DNA of 58,819 bases from JBBDYH01 sp040901795 (GCA_040901795.1 JBBDYH010000172.1:1-58819), one strand, 5' to 3'. Shown: positions 17,813 through 26,777, counted from the first letter of the stretch. Numbers and translations are program-made. Notes: generated from the letters alone by a model not told the origin.

Positions 17813-19036
17813 TCACTTCGCGTCATTCCAGTAAATCCGCACGTTCTTCGTCGCTCGGCCGGCGGCTACGATATCGATGTCGCCATCGCCGTCGAGATCG
17901 GCCGCCACCAGGTCTTCGACCGCGACGCCGCCGGGATCGATCAGATGGCGCTCCCATCCTCGGTCGGACCCAGGATCGTAGATTCGCACCCCGCGGCGGT
18001 GCTCGGCGCTTTTCTGATCGCGCACACCGATAATCAATTCCTCATCGGAGTCAGCGTCCAAGTTCGCGCACCAGACCGCATGTCCCCAGGCCAATTGGTC
18101 ATCCAAAACATGGCGATTCCATAGCTTTTCCGTTGCGTTCTCCCCACTAGAGTCCGGCGGCGTATAGACGACGACTTGAAAGCCGTGGAAGGGCTCGATC
18201 GTCGCCAGGTAGTCGGACTTCTCGCGTAACCGCCCATGCTTGATTTCGCTGGCCCCCCGGTTCGGCTTCGTTTCCTGATTGCCCGACCCGATCAGAGTTC
18301 GCGTCCATGTCCCTTCGCCGGCTTGCTCGACCAGGCTCACGCCCTCGAAACTCGCGATCAACAGATCGAGCTTGCCGTCGCGGTTCAAATCGGTTGGCCA
18401 GAGGTTGTGCGACACATGGACCTCGTCGTTGATCACTTCGGCCTTCCAATTCTCTTGTCGGGTGGGATCGGCCGGTATCTTGTAACGCAGCGTCCGCACG
18501 CCGGCTCCTTCATACCTCGGCCCGCGGTTGCCACGGCCGTGCAACGGCGATACGATCAGCTCCCCCCGCCCGTCGCCGTCGAAGTCGGCAAACCGCATGC
18601 GGTGGACGGTCGGCTCGGTGCCGATCGGGTACACCATCCACTTTTCGTCAAGTGATTTGCCGCGACGTAGCCATTGGATTGTGCCGCTATTGACGGTGTC
18701 GTTTGGCCGCCAGTCTGCGCCCAGCGCGAAATCCACCTGCCCGTCACCATCGATGTCGTATGCCGCAATGCAGACGTTATCTCGCTTGGTTTGGTCTTCG
18801 ATCATCACGCGCCGTTTCCACGTCGGGTTCTCGTACCACAAGACGCGGTTGGTATCCACCACAACAATGTCGAGTTTCTTGTCAGCGTTGACATCGACCA
18901 ACGACACCGCATAACCGACGCCGAGCTGGTTTTCGATCTCTTGCTGGCGGAAATTGAATTGCGATTGGCCGTGCGCGGCGGCAGCAAACATGGTCAGCAC
19001 GGCAAGAGCGGCCCCTGAATGAACGCGGCAGGACAT
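17813..19036 (-). CDS. Secreted VCBS/FG-GAP repeat protein
   Basis: 407 residues from ATG 19036, chosen because it gives a signal peptide (MSCRVHSGAALAVLTMFAAAAHG); the open frame runs further upstream only through the repeat array at 19091-19171. Six Asp-rich repeats (DVNADKKLDI, DIDGDGQVDF, DFDGDGRGEL, DLNRDGKLDL, NLDADSDEEL, DLDGDGDIDI) are the calcium-binding loops of FG-GAP/VCBS blades and imply a seven-bladed propeller. There is no enzymatic motif. It is probably extracellular, a carbohydrate- or protein-binding propeller as is common in planctomycetes. The stop is 5 nt from the convergent toxin gene. Confidence 0.88.
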   Translation of the reverse strand: MSCRVHSGAALAVLTMFAAAAHGQSQFNFRQQEIENQLGVGYAVSLVDVNADKKLDIVVVDTNRVLWYENPTWKRRVMIEDQTKRDNVCIAAYDIDGDGQVDFALGADWRPNDTVNSGTIQWLRRGKSLDEKWMVYPIGTEPTVHRMRFADFDGDGRGELIVSPLHGRGNRGPRYEGAGVRTLRYKIPADPTRQENWKAEVINDEVHVSHNLWPTDLNRDGKLDLLIASFEGVSLVEQAGEGTWTRTLIGSGNQETKPNRGASEIKHGRLREKSDYLATIEPFHGFQVVVYTPPDSSGENATEKLWNRHVLDDQLAWGHAVWCANLDADSDEELIIGVRDQKSAEHRRGVRIYDPGSDRGWERHLIDPGGVAVEDLVAADLDGDGDIDIVAAGRATKNVRIYWNDAK

Positions 19037-19090
19037 AGTAGGTTCCTCGTCAGAAGGCGGAAGCGAATCGGCCCACAGTATAGACCAGTT

Positions 19091-19171
19091 GTCATCCTGA
19101 GCGAAGCGGTTGTCATCCTGAGCGAAGCGGCAGTCATCCTGAGCGAAGCGGTTGTCATCCTGAGCGAAGCG
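19091..19171. repeat. 21-nt tandem repeat, four copies
   Basis: The unit GTCATCCTGAGCGAAGCG plus three variable bases is repeated head to tail at 19091, 19112, 19133 and 19154, the last one partial. It lies between two same-strand genes, in the presumed 5' region of the VCBS gene. The spacing is constant and the spacers are not unique, which excludes CRISPR. Confidence 0.95.
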
Positions 19172-19217
19172 AAGGATCTCCCTGCGCCCCAGATGCTTCG
19201 CTGCGCTCAGCATGACA
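19154..19217. repeat. Palindromic REP-like element at the end of the 21-nt array
   Basis: The final repeat copy continues GAAGGATCT and is answered 17 nt later by an imperfect inverted copy, AGATGCTTCGCTGCGCTCAG followed by CATGAC. The arms are about 26 nt with a few mismatches. It would form a long stem in RNA or single-stranded DNA. This sequence type is widespread between genes in several bacterial phyla. Confidence 0.8.
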
Positions 19218-19235
19218 ATTGATGGACTTCACTCA

Positions 19236-20477
19236 TCAAAACGCCGGCGGTTCGCTCGACAGCTCGCCCAGCTCCGCTCGTTCGCCGCGGGTCCGCTCGA
19301 ACATCGCCCGCAACAGCTCCGCATCGCACGGGCGCTGCACGACGTTCCGCCGTGCAAACATCCGCGCCTGCATCGAGATCACGACATCGACCGGCGCTTC
19401 GGTGATCTGCCCAAATGAGCGGGCGTAGTTCACGAAGCTCGGCACGTTCGACGTGACAAAGCCATAGACCATGCTCGCGGCCCCGATCGTCTTGCCGGTG
19501 AAGATGCTGCTGTTCACCGCCGTTTTGGCATAGTCACCGATGAAGCAGCCGACGAAGTTCATCCCGGTGACGACTTTCGCGCCGCCGTAGGTCATGTTCA
19601 CCGTGCCATACGTGTTCTTGAGGTCGCTGTTCGACGTGCCCGCCCCCATGTTCACCCAACTGCCGACATAGCTGTGCCCGAGAAAACCATGGTGCTGCTT
19701 GTTGCTATAAGGCTCGATGATCGTACACTCGACCTCGCCCCCCGTCTTCGTCGTATGGCTCAAACAAGCGGCATCCTTGAGTGCCGCGTGCTCGTTCAGG
19801 CGAGAGTTTGGCCCGATGTAGACGGGGCCCCGGAGGTAACAAAAAGGGCCCAGCACTGTTCCCGAATCGACGACAACTGGCCCCTGGCGCGTGTCGGCAA
19901 CCAGGTGCGAGCCAAGCTGCACGCCTTCGCCAATGAATACTCCATCGTTTGTCTGTTGAAATTTCCCCCGCGCTAGACGCAATGCCAGCCCATCGCCGAA
20001 CGCCGACTGATGTTCGTGGAGAATATCGTGGGGATATTCAAAAAGCGCAAAGTCACTGACCAGGTGCCGGTCCAGCGGCGATTCCAGCAACGTTCGCTCG
20101 ACATCGCCGGCGGCAATCGGCATCCGCACGCCCGCGCCGAGCAATGCGGCCACAACTCGGTCGTTCTGGAGAAACAACCCGCGATGCGGCGATTTGGGTA
20201 AAGCCTCTAGCCGCCGGAGGTTTGCGACGGTCGGCGCTATCCGCGCATTGACGACGAGTGCCGGTCCGCCGATCGAGTCTCCCAGGACCGAATCAGGCGC
20301 ATCAGCACCGTACACATCATGGAGATGCGGGCGAACAGCCGCGTGCACGGCGCCAAAAGCTCCGCGCAAAAGCTCATCCAGCCGCCAGCCGGCGCAAGTA
20401 ATCGAAAACGCGGGCCGGCCAATGGTGACCGGTGCGAGTTGATCGACCCGAGCGTCTTCGAAGAGGACGATTTGCAT
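19236..20477 (-). CDS. Putative sugar nucleotidyltransferase with left-handed beta-helix (GlmU-like)
   Basis: 413 residues starting at ATG 20477. The N-terminal half (about 1-190) is a planctomycete-type nucleotidyltransferase-like region; the C-terminal half (about 195-375) has hexapeptide-repeat sequence (VVDSGTVLGPFCYLRGPVYIG, GFLGHSYVGSWVNMGAGTSN, NTYGTVN) like the acyltransferase helix of GlmU. By analogy it would transfer a nucleotidyl group to a sugar phosphate and perhaps an acetyl group to the sugar, but the classical N-terminal Gly-rich nucleotide-binding signature is not obvious, so the reaction is unproven. It probably supplies an activated sugar for envelope or exopolysaccharide synthesis. 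It lies between two secreted-protein genes with no shared theme. Confidence 0.85.
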   Translation of the reverse strand: MQIVLFEDARVDQLAPVTIGRPAFSITCAGWRLDELLRGAFGAVHAAVRPHLHDVYGADAPDSVLGDSIGGPALVVNARIAPTVANLRRLEALPKSPHRGLFLQNDRVVAALLGAGVRMPIAAGDVERTLLESPLDRHLVSDFALFEYPHDILHEHQSAFGDGLALRLARGKFQQTNDGVFIGEGVQLGSHLVADTRQGPVVVDSGTVLGPFCYLRGPVYIGPNSRLNEHAALKDAACLSHTTKTGGEVECTIIEPYSNKQHHGFLGHSYVGSWVNMGAGTSNSDLKNTYGTVNMTYGGAKVVTGMNFVGCFIGDYAKTAVNSSIFTGKTIGAASMVYGFVTSNVPSFVNYARSFGQITEAPVDVVISMQARMFARRNVVQRPCDAELLRAMFERTRGERAELGELSSEPPAF

Positions 20478-20547
20478 ATGGCAGAATGCGAGTACACAAC
20501 TCTAGCACGCAGCTTGCCTTCCGGCCGCTTCTCTGCAGCCGCCGAGT

Positions 20548-23500
20548 TTACTTCAGCGAATACAAATACTCCACCAAATCCGCCGCCTGTTGTGGCGTGA
20601 GATCGCGCAAGAGTCCGTCAGGCATGATCGACTGTGGTTGGGCAATCGTCTGTTCAAGTTCATCGAGCGCCAGCCGCATTTCCTTGTCTTGCGCATCGCG
20701 GATCAGCACTTCTTTTTCGGTTTTCGAGATAATGACGCCGGTAAACGCGCGGCCATCAGTGGTTTCAAAAAGCTGCGTGCGATATTCCTGGGCGATTGCT
20801 TTCGATGGCTCCGTAAGGCTCTCCAGAATTTGATCGCGCGTGAGCTTCTTGCCGATCGTGCTCAGATCCGGACCGACACGTCCGCCGTCGTCCTTGATCC
20901 GGTGGCACGTTTTGCACTGCATCGTGCTGTGACCGACGTACAAAGCCTTGCCGCGTTCGGTGTCGCCCTTTAACGCCAGGATTTCTCGCGGTCTGACGCG
21001 CGGCCCGATCCGGCCGGCGCGCTGCTCGTCGGGCATGAAACGTTCGAAGAGATCGCGAACCGCCGCGTCGCGATGGTTTGCGCCGGCGGCGATGACTTGC
21101 TCGCGCAGTTCCGGGGAGAATTGCTTATCGGACACGGCACGCGCAAGCGCCAGCGCCGTCGATGCGGAACCGAGCAATTCCTCAACGACTTTCGTTCGCT
21201 CGTCCGCCCGCTTCTTCGCCGCATCTTGATCGAAAACTTGCAGCTTAGCGAGCACGCGGTCCTCACCCGCCGGAGGCGCCATGGAGCGAATCCAGTCATA
21301 GATCAGCGCTAACCCGCGTTCGTCGACCAATTCGGCGCCCAGATGCGGCATGTGACCGCTGCCGGTCTTCGCCATGCGATAATACAGCAGCGAGCGATAC
21401 GGATCGCCAGGCTTCACAATTGCCGCCTCGGCGATCCCGAACGTCCCCTGTGTCGGCGGTTGATCAATGACCTTAGCCTCCTCAATCTGCCGGTCGAACC
21501 GCAGCTCCAACTTAGCTGAGCCGCCGCCGCCGAAGCGGTGGCAGTGCGCGCAGTTGACGTGCAGATACGATCGCGCTCTGGTTGTCAACTCAGCCGATGG
21601 GTCATGCGGATCAGCCAGCGCAAGCGGTGACGAAGTGTTTTCACGTTCTCGTCTGCCGTCTTGCGACGCCGGCGCGGCCGGTACGAACACGCCCAGCTCG
21701 CGGAGCGCCTCCAGTTGATTCCGCGGCGCGGCCCCATAATCGTGCTCACGGTTGAGCTGTAGCGTGTTGAAGGCCAGCGTATATCGCGCCCACGGGTTAT
21801 GGCATTGCAGGCATTGCACCCGGCTGGCAAATGACCACCTCAACGTTCGTTTGCCGCCGGGCGCGGCTGGATCCGTCACGTTGAGCTTTGTTTCATCCCC
21901 CTCGGCCGCGACCAGCCGCGCGTTGGTTTGCTGGTCGTTCCAGGCATACGTATAGGCGCGGAACTCGCGGCCGTCGAAGTGCAGCACTTGCGTTTCCACT
22001 CGCCGCCGCGACGCCGAATCACCGGTTTTCAACTCCAGCGAAATCGTTTTGGCAAACACGGTATCTTTCGGAAACGACATGATCCGGTCGAACATTGAGC
22101 CGGGCGTTGAAACCGGCCGCCGAAAAAGTTCGATCGAACCTTGGCCCGGCACGGCGACAAACCGCTCGGCCGTCGCGCCGTCGGCCCACTGTTCGGCGAT
22201 GATCGAAAATGGCTGTACACCGGGAGACGGCCGATGATCGCGGGCGGATTCGAACAAACCTGTTTCACCGAGCGTGCGTGGAAATGTCTTTGAGTTATCG
22301 GGCGCGTCATTCCGCTGAAAAGTATGAATCGTCCCCAGGTCGTAGTCCACCAGGTAAAGCTCGCCGTCGCTGTCTTCGCAGAACGTGATTAATCGCACAG
22401 CCGGGTCCGTGAGGTCGCGTCTGGGGCCGAGCATTACCTGGCGCTTTCCGTCGGCGTCGGTTGTCACTTCGACGCGCGCCGCCCAAATCCGCCGTGTCTC
22501 CCAATCGCCGTAGATATAGTGGCCGACCAGCTCCGGAAACCGCTTGCCGCGATAGACATAGCCTCCCGTAATCGAGGCCGAGATGCTGTGCGGCAGCGCA
22601 TCGGCGGGCGGAAGTATGGGCGTCGGGCCAATTTGAATGTCGCTGCGCACCCCTTGCGGCCCCTCCATAATGCTCCAGCCGTAGTTGCCGCCGCGCACCA
22701 CGTGATGCACCAGCTCCCACAGCTCCCAACCGACATCGCCGGTCCACAGGTCGCCGGTCGCCCGATCGAAGCTGATCTTCCAGGGATTGCGAAATCCATA
22801 AGCCCAGATCTCGCCGCGCGCCGCCGGCATCGAAACAAACGGATTGTCGACCGGGATGCGGTACGGGCGATCGCCGTCGCGGTGGTCGACGTCAATCCTC
22901 AGCACGCACGACAACAAGTCGTCAACATTCTGCCCCGTCGAGTGCTCGTCGGGAGGCGCGGCGGGGCCAGCGTCGCCGGTGGTGACATAAAGCATGCCAT
23001 CCGGCCCAAACGCCAGCGCGCTGCCCATATGGCCGCCTTCCAGCCAGGTGAGAATCACTTCTTCGCTGGCCGGGTCACACCGCGGCGGGTCGAGCTGCGT
23101 CACCTTGAACCGCGAGAGCCGACCGCCGTCCTGGAGCGGCGGACCTTGCTTCGCCGCCAGCCCATAGGTGACAAAACACTCACGTTTCTCAGTGAAATTC
23201 GGGTGAAAGACCAACCCATACACGGCCGTGATCCCTTTTGCTTGCGGATGAGCGACAAGCGACTTGAAGTCCGCGGCGAGGTCGAGGAACAAGTCCGCTC
23301 GTTCGACGGTGTCCCGCGCTGGAAAGGAATATATCTTGCCAGCTTGCTCCACCACGAACAGCCGGTCGCCGCGCGGCAAGCGCGTCATATCGACAGGCTG
23401 ATGAAACTTGAGCTTGGGAAACGCCTGCTCGACGCGCAGCGGCGGCGGGGGTTCCGGTGCGCCGGTGATCCGCGAATGCGTCCAGGGTATTCGCGTCAGA

Positions 23501-23682
23501 CTGGCGACCTTTTTACCGTTTGCGTTCCGTGCGTCCGCCGTGGCGGAATCTTCTGAGGCCGCGAACTGCGCTCGCTGTAACTGATCATCCTGCGAACGCA
23601 AGAGGTCGCCGTTGATAACGCCAAACCAAGCGCTACCGATTGCGATTAGAGACACGACACTGGCTATAGAACGAAATCTCAT
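20548..23682 (-). CDS. PQQ-type sugar dehydrogenase fused to multihaem cytochrome c domains
   Basis: 1,044 residues from ATG 23682 with a signal peptide (MRFRSIASVVSLIAIGSAWFG); an in-frame start at 23784 would add 34 residues ahead of it. The first half (about 60-480) is a beta-propeller of the soluble glucose/sorbosone dehydrogenase class (HPNFTEKRECFVTYG, WAYGFRNPWKISFDR, GGNYGW). The second half has three CxxCH haem c motifs: CLQCH (codons near 21800-21815), CAHCH (near 21537-21551) and CKTCH (near 20905-20920). The last sits in a domain typical of planctomycete and verrucomicrobial haem-binding proteins (GRVGPDLSTIGKKLTRDQILES). It is probably periplasmic, passing electrons from sugar or alcohol oxidation to the respiratory chain. 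Confidence 0.92.
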   Translation of the reverse strand: MRFRSIASVVSLIAIGSAWFGVINGDLLRSQDDQLQRAQFAASEDSATADARNANGKKVASLTRIPWTHSRITGAPEPPPPLRVEQAFPKLKFHQPVDMTRLPRGDRLFVVEQAGKIYSFPARDTVERADLFLDLAADFKSLVAHPQAKGITAVYGLVFHPNFTEKRECFVTYGLAAKQGPPLQDGGRLSRFKVTQLDPPRCDPASEEVILTWLEGGHMGSALAFGPDGMLYVTTGDAGPAAPPDEHSTGQNVDDLLSCVLRIDVDHRDGDRPYRIPVDNPFVSMPAARGEIWAYGFRNPWKISFDRATGDLWTGDVGWELWELVHHVVRGGNYGWSIMEGPQGVRSDIQIGPTPILPPADALPHSISASITGGYVYRGKRFPELVGHYIYGDWETRRIWAARVEVTTDADGKRQVMLGPRRDLTDPAVRLITFCEDSDGELYLVDYDLGTIHTFQRNDAPDNSKTFPRTLGETGLFESARDHRPSPGVQPFSIIAEQWADGATAERFVAVPGQGSIELFRRPVSTPGSMFDRIMSFPKDTVFAKTISLELKTGDSASRRRVETQVLHFDGREFRAYTYAWNDQQTNARLVAAEGDETKLNVTDPAAPGGKRTLRWSFASRVQCLQCHNPWARYTLAFNTLQLNREHDYGAAPRNQLEALRELGVFVPAAPASQDGRRERENTSSPLALADPHDPSAELTTRARSYLHVNCAHCHRFGGGGSAKLELRFDRQIEEAKVIDQPPTQGTFGIAEAAIVKPGDPYRSLLYYRMAKTGSGHMPHLGAELVDERGLALIYDWIRSMAPPAGEDRVLAKLQVFDQDAAKKRADERTKVVEELLGSASTALALARAVSDKQFSPELREQVIAAGANHRDAAVRDLFERFMPDEQRAGRIGPRVRPREILALKGDTERGKALYVGHSTMQCKTCHRIKDDGGRVGPDLSTIGKKLTRDQILESLTEPSKAIAQEYRTQLFETTDGRAFTGVIISKTEKEVLIRDAQDKEMRLALDELEQTIAQPQSIMPDGLLRDLTPQQAADLVEYLYSLK

Positions 23683-23847
23683 AGAAGCAGCACACTGGTC
23701 GCCGAGGACTGCCGCACGCGTGGTCCAGCGGCATTCAGTATTGTCGCCCAACGTTAGCACCGCAATTGCGATTTGGATTTGCACGCCGTGGCATGGGGCA
23801 ACGAATTAATGCGCATTTAGATTGAGTTCTTGCGAAAAATAATTAAA
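23683..23847. other. Short intergenic gap
   Basis: This 165-nt gap separates two same-strand genes. I see no promoter or terminator of note. Confidence 0.5.
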
Positions 23848-24735
23848 TTACCGATTTTGCGCAATGACGGAGGTGGCGGCGGCAGTGGCGTTTGATGCAA
23901 GTTGGTGCGGTATGTTGGTTTCGGACGATGGTTGTACGAAGGGGGAGGGGAATTGTTGCGCATTTGAGTGCGTGTTATTTCGCGGGAGAGTGGGGGATGC
24001 AGAGGGAGATGGGGAGATGTGGCGTGGGACGCCGGGGAGATGCTTTTCCCAGAGCGCATCGAAGTCGACAGCCCCGCCGCGCTGGCGGGTGGCTTTCGCC
24101 TCGGCGGCGAGGGCGGAGAGGCGCGTTTTACGGTCGGCGGTGTAGGCGTCGACGGCGGCGGATGCTGCTTGCGCCAACGGCGAGGCCGCATTGCGCTTGC
24201 CCGTAATCTCATGGCGCAATTCGGGCATGACTTCGAGCAGGACGTTGCGGACGAGTTGTTTCATTTGGTCGCGGGCCACGGGATCGCTTAAGGGGAGCGT
24301 CGCTTTGCGCGGTCGGCCGGGGCCACGGCGGCGCTTGCCTTGGTCGAGGATCCAGGCGGCGGCGCGCCAGTTTTTTTCGCCGGCGCGGGCGATTTGCGCG
24401 GCGGCATGTGAGTGGCATTCGAGACGTGCCTGGCGGACGCGATCGGCCAATTCGGGGTCGCATTTGACGGCCAACCGCACGGTTCGGGGGGTGACTCCCA
24501 GCAGTCTCTCGGCTGCGCCCTTGGCCAGGCCGTGGCGCAAAAGGCGGCAGGATTGGCGGCGTTTGTCTTCGTCGAAGAGGAGAGGCGGTCCGCCGTGGGA
24601 GGCGGAGGCTTCTGCGTCGGCAGGTGGGTCGCGCGGATCAGCCGGAGCGGGATGAGTTGCAAAGGGGCGCGGACGCTGAGCGCTGCCGTTTTGACCGGGC
24701 CAGTGGAGTTGGCGGGGTGGCAGAGGTCTTTCCAT
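23848..24735 (-). CDS. HTH and AT-hook DNA-binding protein, function unknown
   Basis: 295 residues. A helix-turn-helix-like segment lies at about 57-105 (RRQSCRLLRHGLAKGAAERL, then VTPRTVRLAV), similar to the small-terminase or transposase-type HTH. It is followed by RRRGPGRPRKA (about 135-145), a canonical AT-hook with the GRPRK core. Short helices rich in Arg, Ala and Glu follow; the last 70 residues are Ser/Thr/Asn/Pro-rich and probably disordered. The protein should bind AT-rich DNA. No nuclease or recombinase motif is present, so it may be a chromatin-type or regulatory protein. The start is ATG 24735. The gene stands alone, with a repeat-filled gap upstream. Confidence 0.75.
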   Translation of the reverse strand: MERPLPPRQLHWPGQNGSAQRPRPFATHPAPADPRDPPADAEASASHGGPPLLFDEDKRRQSCRLLRHGLAKGAAERLLGVTPRTVRLAVKCDPELADRVRQARLECHSHAAAQIARAGEKNWRAAAWILDQGKRRRGPGRPRKATLPLSDPVARDQMKQLVRNVLLEVMPELRHEITGKRNAASPLAQAASAAVDAYTADRKTRLSALAAEAKATRQRGGAVDFDALWEKHLPGVPRHISPSPSASPTLPRNNTHSNAQQFPSPFVQPSSETNIPHQLASNATAAATSVIAQNR

Positions 24736-24811
24736 GGGGGCCTCGGAGAGCGGGCAGCGAGGGGGTGTGTGTTCATGCGTATATCAGCACAGGAGTGGCA
24801 CAGTTGTCAAG

Positions 24812-24897
24812 GGGGTGGGGTGTCTGGTGGCCAAGTGGACCAGTTGGCCCAGGTGGCTGGTGGCTTGGTAGCCTGATAGGCTGGTGGGCTGGTGACC
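24812..24897. repeat. Degenerate CTGGTGG/TGGCC low-complexity repeat
   Basis: Irregular iterations of CTGGTGG, TTGGCC and GGCTGGT. The pattern is of planctomycete intergenic simple-repeat type, with no coding potential. Confidence 0.6.
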
Positions 24898-24913
24898 TTG
24901 GGTGGAAACGCCA

Positions 24914-25061
24914 ATGGCCGTGTACGTCATCGTCGACGCCGACAACAAATCCGGCTGGAGCGTACAGCGTGCGCTCCCCTTCGGCACCTGCGCACGATGA
25001 CGCCCTCTTCAATCTCACGCCCGCCGAAATTGCCTTGCTGCAGCGGGAAGTGGCTCATTGA
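24914..25061 (+). pseudogene. Possible frameshifted small gene
   Basis: From ATG 24914 the frame reads MAVYVIVDADNKSGW, then SVQRALPFGTCAR and stops at 25000. A second frame that overlaps the end of the first continues HDDALFNLTPAEIALLQREV up to 25061. Both parts look more protein-like than random sequence, and together they would give a protein of about 49 residues if one base change joins them. It could instead be two chance frames. Confidence 0.35.
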
Positions 25062-25465
25062 CAGCCGGCGCGTGTGGCGGACGGAAACGGGGTCCAGCTC
25101 CATCGTGGGCAAACCAGCCGCGGTGTTGAAGCTGGCCGCCGCGTGCCACCCGGTTTCCACGGCAACTCTCTCGCTGCGTAGGCATAGTGTCTCGTCGCCT
25201 GGTAGCTGGTGACGCGGTTCGCTATTGAGTGACGGCGCGCCGTGAGGCTTTGATACGTTCGATTATCCTCTCGCTGCCTCGCTGCACCATCGGAACTCGA
25301 CCTCGGCCGCACCGCGGTCAATGTCGCGCAAATGGGTGCGAGATCCGTATGGACCGGTCCACTCTTTCTTTCCTCCGCGCGCATGATCTCCTAAAGTTGT
25401 CTGCCGTGTCAGTCGAAAACCTATGCCATGCAGTTCTTGACCGGCGCGCGCCGAGCAAACTCATC

Positions 25466-25495
25466 TTGACGTGTTCACGCGAAAACTGGTTCAAT
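25466..25495 (+). promoter_or_regulatory. Candidate promoter of the basic micro-protein
   Basis: TTGACG (25466-25471) and TTCAAT (25490-25495) with an 18-nt spacer. Matches to consensus are five of six and four of six. It would give a leader of about 130 nt that contains the hairpin at 25566-25613. Confidence 0.4.
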
Positions 25496-25565
25496 GCGCG
25501 CAGTGATCGCCTTGGCGCCTCGTGAATACACGAACCGGGCGAACAACGAACCTGCGACTTCCTGC

Positions 25566-25613
25566 ACTAGCGCCCGGCAGGAGGAACCCTCGCAACGATT
25601 ATCGGGCGCTAGT
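25566..25613 (+). promoter_or_regulatory. Leader hairpin with an SD-like loop
   Basis: A perfect 11-bp inverted repeat, ACTAGCGCCCG (25566-25576) and CGGGCGCTAGT (25603-25613), encloses a 26-nt loop. The loop contains AGGAGGA (25579-25585), a near-perfect Shine-Dalgarno sequence with no ORF start at the right distance. The true site of the micro-protein, AGGAG at 25617-25621, begins 4 nt after the stem. The arrangement looks regulatory (protein- or RNA-binding), but function is inferred. Confidence 0.6.
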
Positions 25614-25630
25614 ATCAGGAGCCGAATCTG

Positions 25631-25729
25631 ATGGCAACCACACGGAAGACCGCCAAGAAGAAGACCGCCAAGCGTTCCACCAAGAAGGCCGCCCGCAAGA
25701 CGACGCGGCGAACGACCAAGAAGCGGTAA
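25631..25729 (+). CDS. Lys/Arg-rich 32-residue micro-protein (histone H1-tail-like)
   Basis: The ORF encodes MATTRKTAKKKTAKRSTKKA and a matching Arg/Thr/Lys-rich end (RTTKKR). About half of the residues are Lys or Arg and most of the rest are Thr and Ala, as in the C-terminal tails of histone H1 and bacterial AlgP- or Hc1-type proteins. AGGAG lies 9 nt before the ATG, a hairpin precedes it, and an intrinsic terminator follows 77 nt after the stop. It is likely a nucleic-acid-binding protein. It is too short for automatic callers. The compact promoter-hairpin-ORF-terminator unit argues against a chance frame. Confidence 0.7.
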   Translation: MATTRKTAKKKTAKRSTKKAARKTTRRTTKKR

Positions 25730-25805
25730 GGCGGTCGCTCGCCAGCAAGCGCACGGCCTCGGTAGCCGTTCGCCGCGGCGGACACTTGCCACGATACGAC
25801 GAGAA

Positions 25806-25835
25806 AGGCCGGCGCTTGCGCCGGCCTGTTTTTTT
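25806..25835 (+). terminator. Intrinsic terminator after the micro-protein
   Basis: AGGCCGGCGC (25806-25815), a TT loop and the perfect complement GCGCCGGCCT (25818-25827) form a 10-bp stem, followed by G and a run of seven T (25829-25835). This is the strongest terminator I see in the window. It would end the 25.47-25.84 kb transcript before the next gene. Confidence 0.9.
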
Positions 25836-25908
25836 GCGCCTTTTTCAAGCAACCGCACGCCACTCGTCCTCGATAATGGATTGTCAACGAAACAAGAGGC
25901 GTGCAATC

Positions 25909-26777
25909 ATGGCCAAGAACGATTTCGTATCGAAGTTGAGCAGGGGTGATCTGGCGCGGCTGCTCGACGACATTCCGGAAAAGGTCCGGCTCGATATCTT
26001 GCAACTCGGCCTGGACCTGCTGGGCCTGGTGAACCCATTCGCCGACGCCGCCAGCGGGTTTATCTCCTTATTGCGTGGGGATTTAGTGGGGGCCGCGATC
26101 AGTGCCGTCAGCGTAATTCCCGTCGGCGACGTGGCAAAACTGGCAAAGTTCCAACAGTATCAAAAGTCGCTGGCTACCCTGGTTCGGCTCGCCAAGAACA
26201 ACCCCCGGCTAGCTCGTGCTCTGGAAGGGACGATGCGGCAGTTCCAAGATGCGCTGCGCGGCGTCCAGGGAATGTTCGGCACCGGCGACAAGGCGCCGTG
26301 GTTCAAAGTCCTAGACGGGATGCGCGCGAGCTTGGACGAGTACTTCGATCACCTGCGCCGGCTCAAGAGCATCGCCGGTCATGGGGCCGCGACCATCGCT
26401 CGCCGGAAAGGCCGCTCCGCGGGCCAGTTCGCCATCAAGCGCGGCGACAAGGTCCTCTCCGCCAATGTGGACGATGTCGTGGACCTGCTCGACGAGGCCG
26501 CCAAGGGCAACCGTCACCCGGCGGTCCGCTACGACTCCGAGGCATTGTTAGACGAGATGGCCATGGCCGACGATTGGAAAGTCACGGCCGGCGCGCATCG
26601 CAAAGGCCAGCCGGGATCGAACACGATGGATGCGACCAACCATCTAACGGTCAAAGTCGGCGATAAGTCTTATCATCTACGGCTCGACGCGCGCGGCCAG
26701 CTCTTTCAGGTGACCGATAAAACCGGCAACGGCATCGGCGGTGTCGCTCCCTGGGCCTCGCCGGGAAAGTTGATCGG

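Larger units (their letters stand above)
24736..25465. other. Gene-poor region with low-complexity repeats and a frameshifted ORF
   Basis: About 730 nt. The first part (24812-24897) is degenerate CTGGTGG repeats. A small frameshifted reading frame follows (24914-25061). The remainder to the candidate promoter at 25466 holds only short overlapping reading frames without recognisable sequence. Confidence 0.6.

Noticed and set aside
22519..23556. Long open frame of 345 codons opposite the PQQ/cytochrome gene
   Set aside because: It lies wholly within the minus-strand gene, which has haem motifs and a signal peptide. Its translation is low in recognisable motifs and follows from high GC at the codon positions of the real gene.
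25229..25525. 98-codon frame upstream of the micro-protein
   Set aside because: No RBS and no recognisable sequence, and it spans the best promoter candidate.
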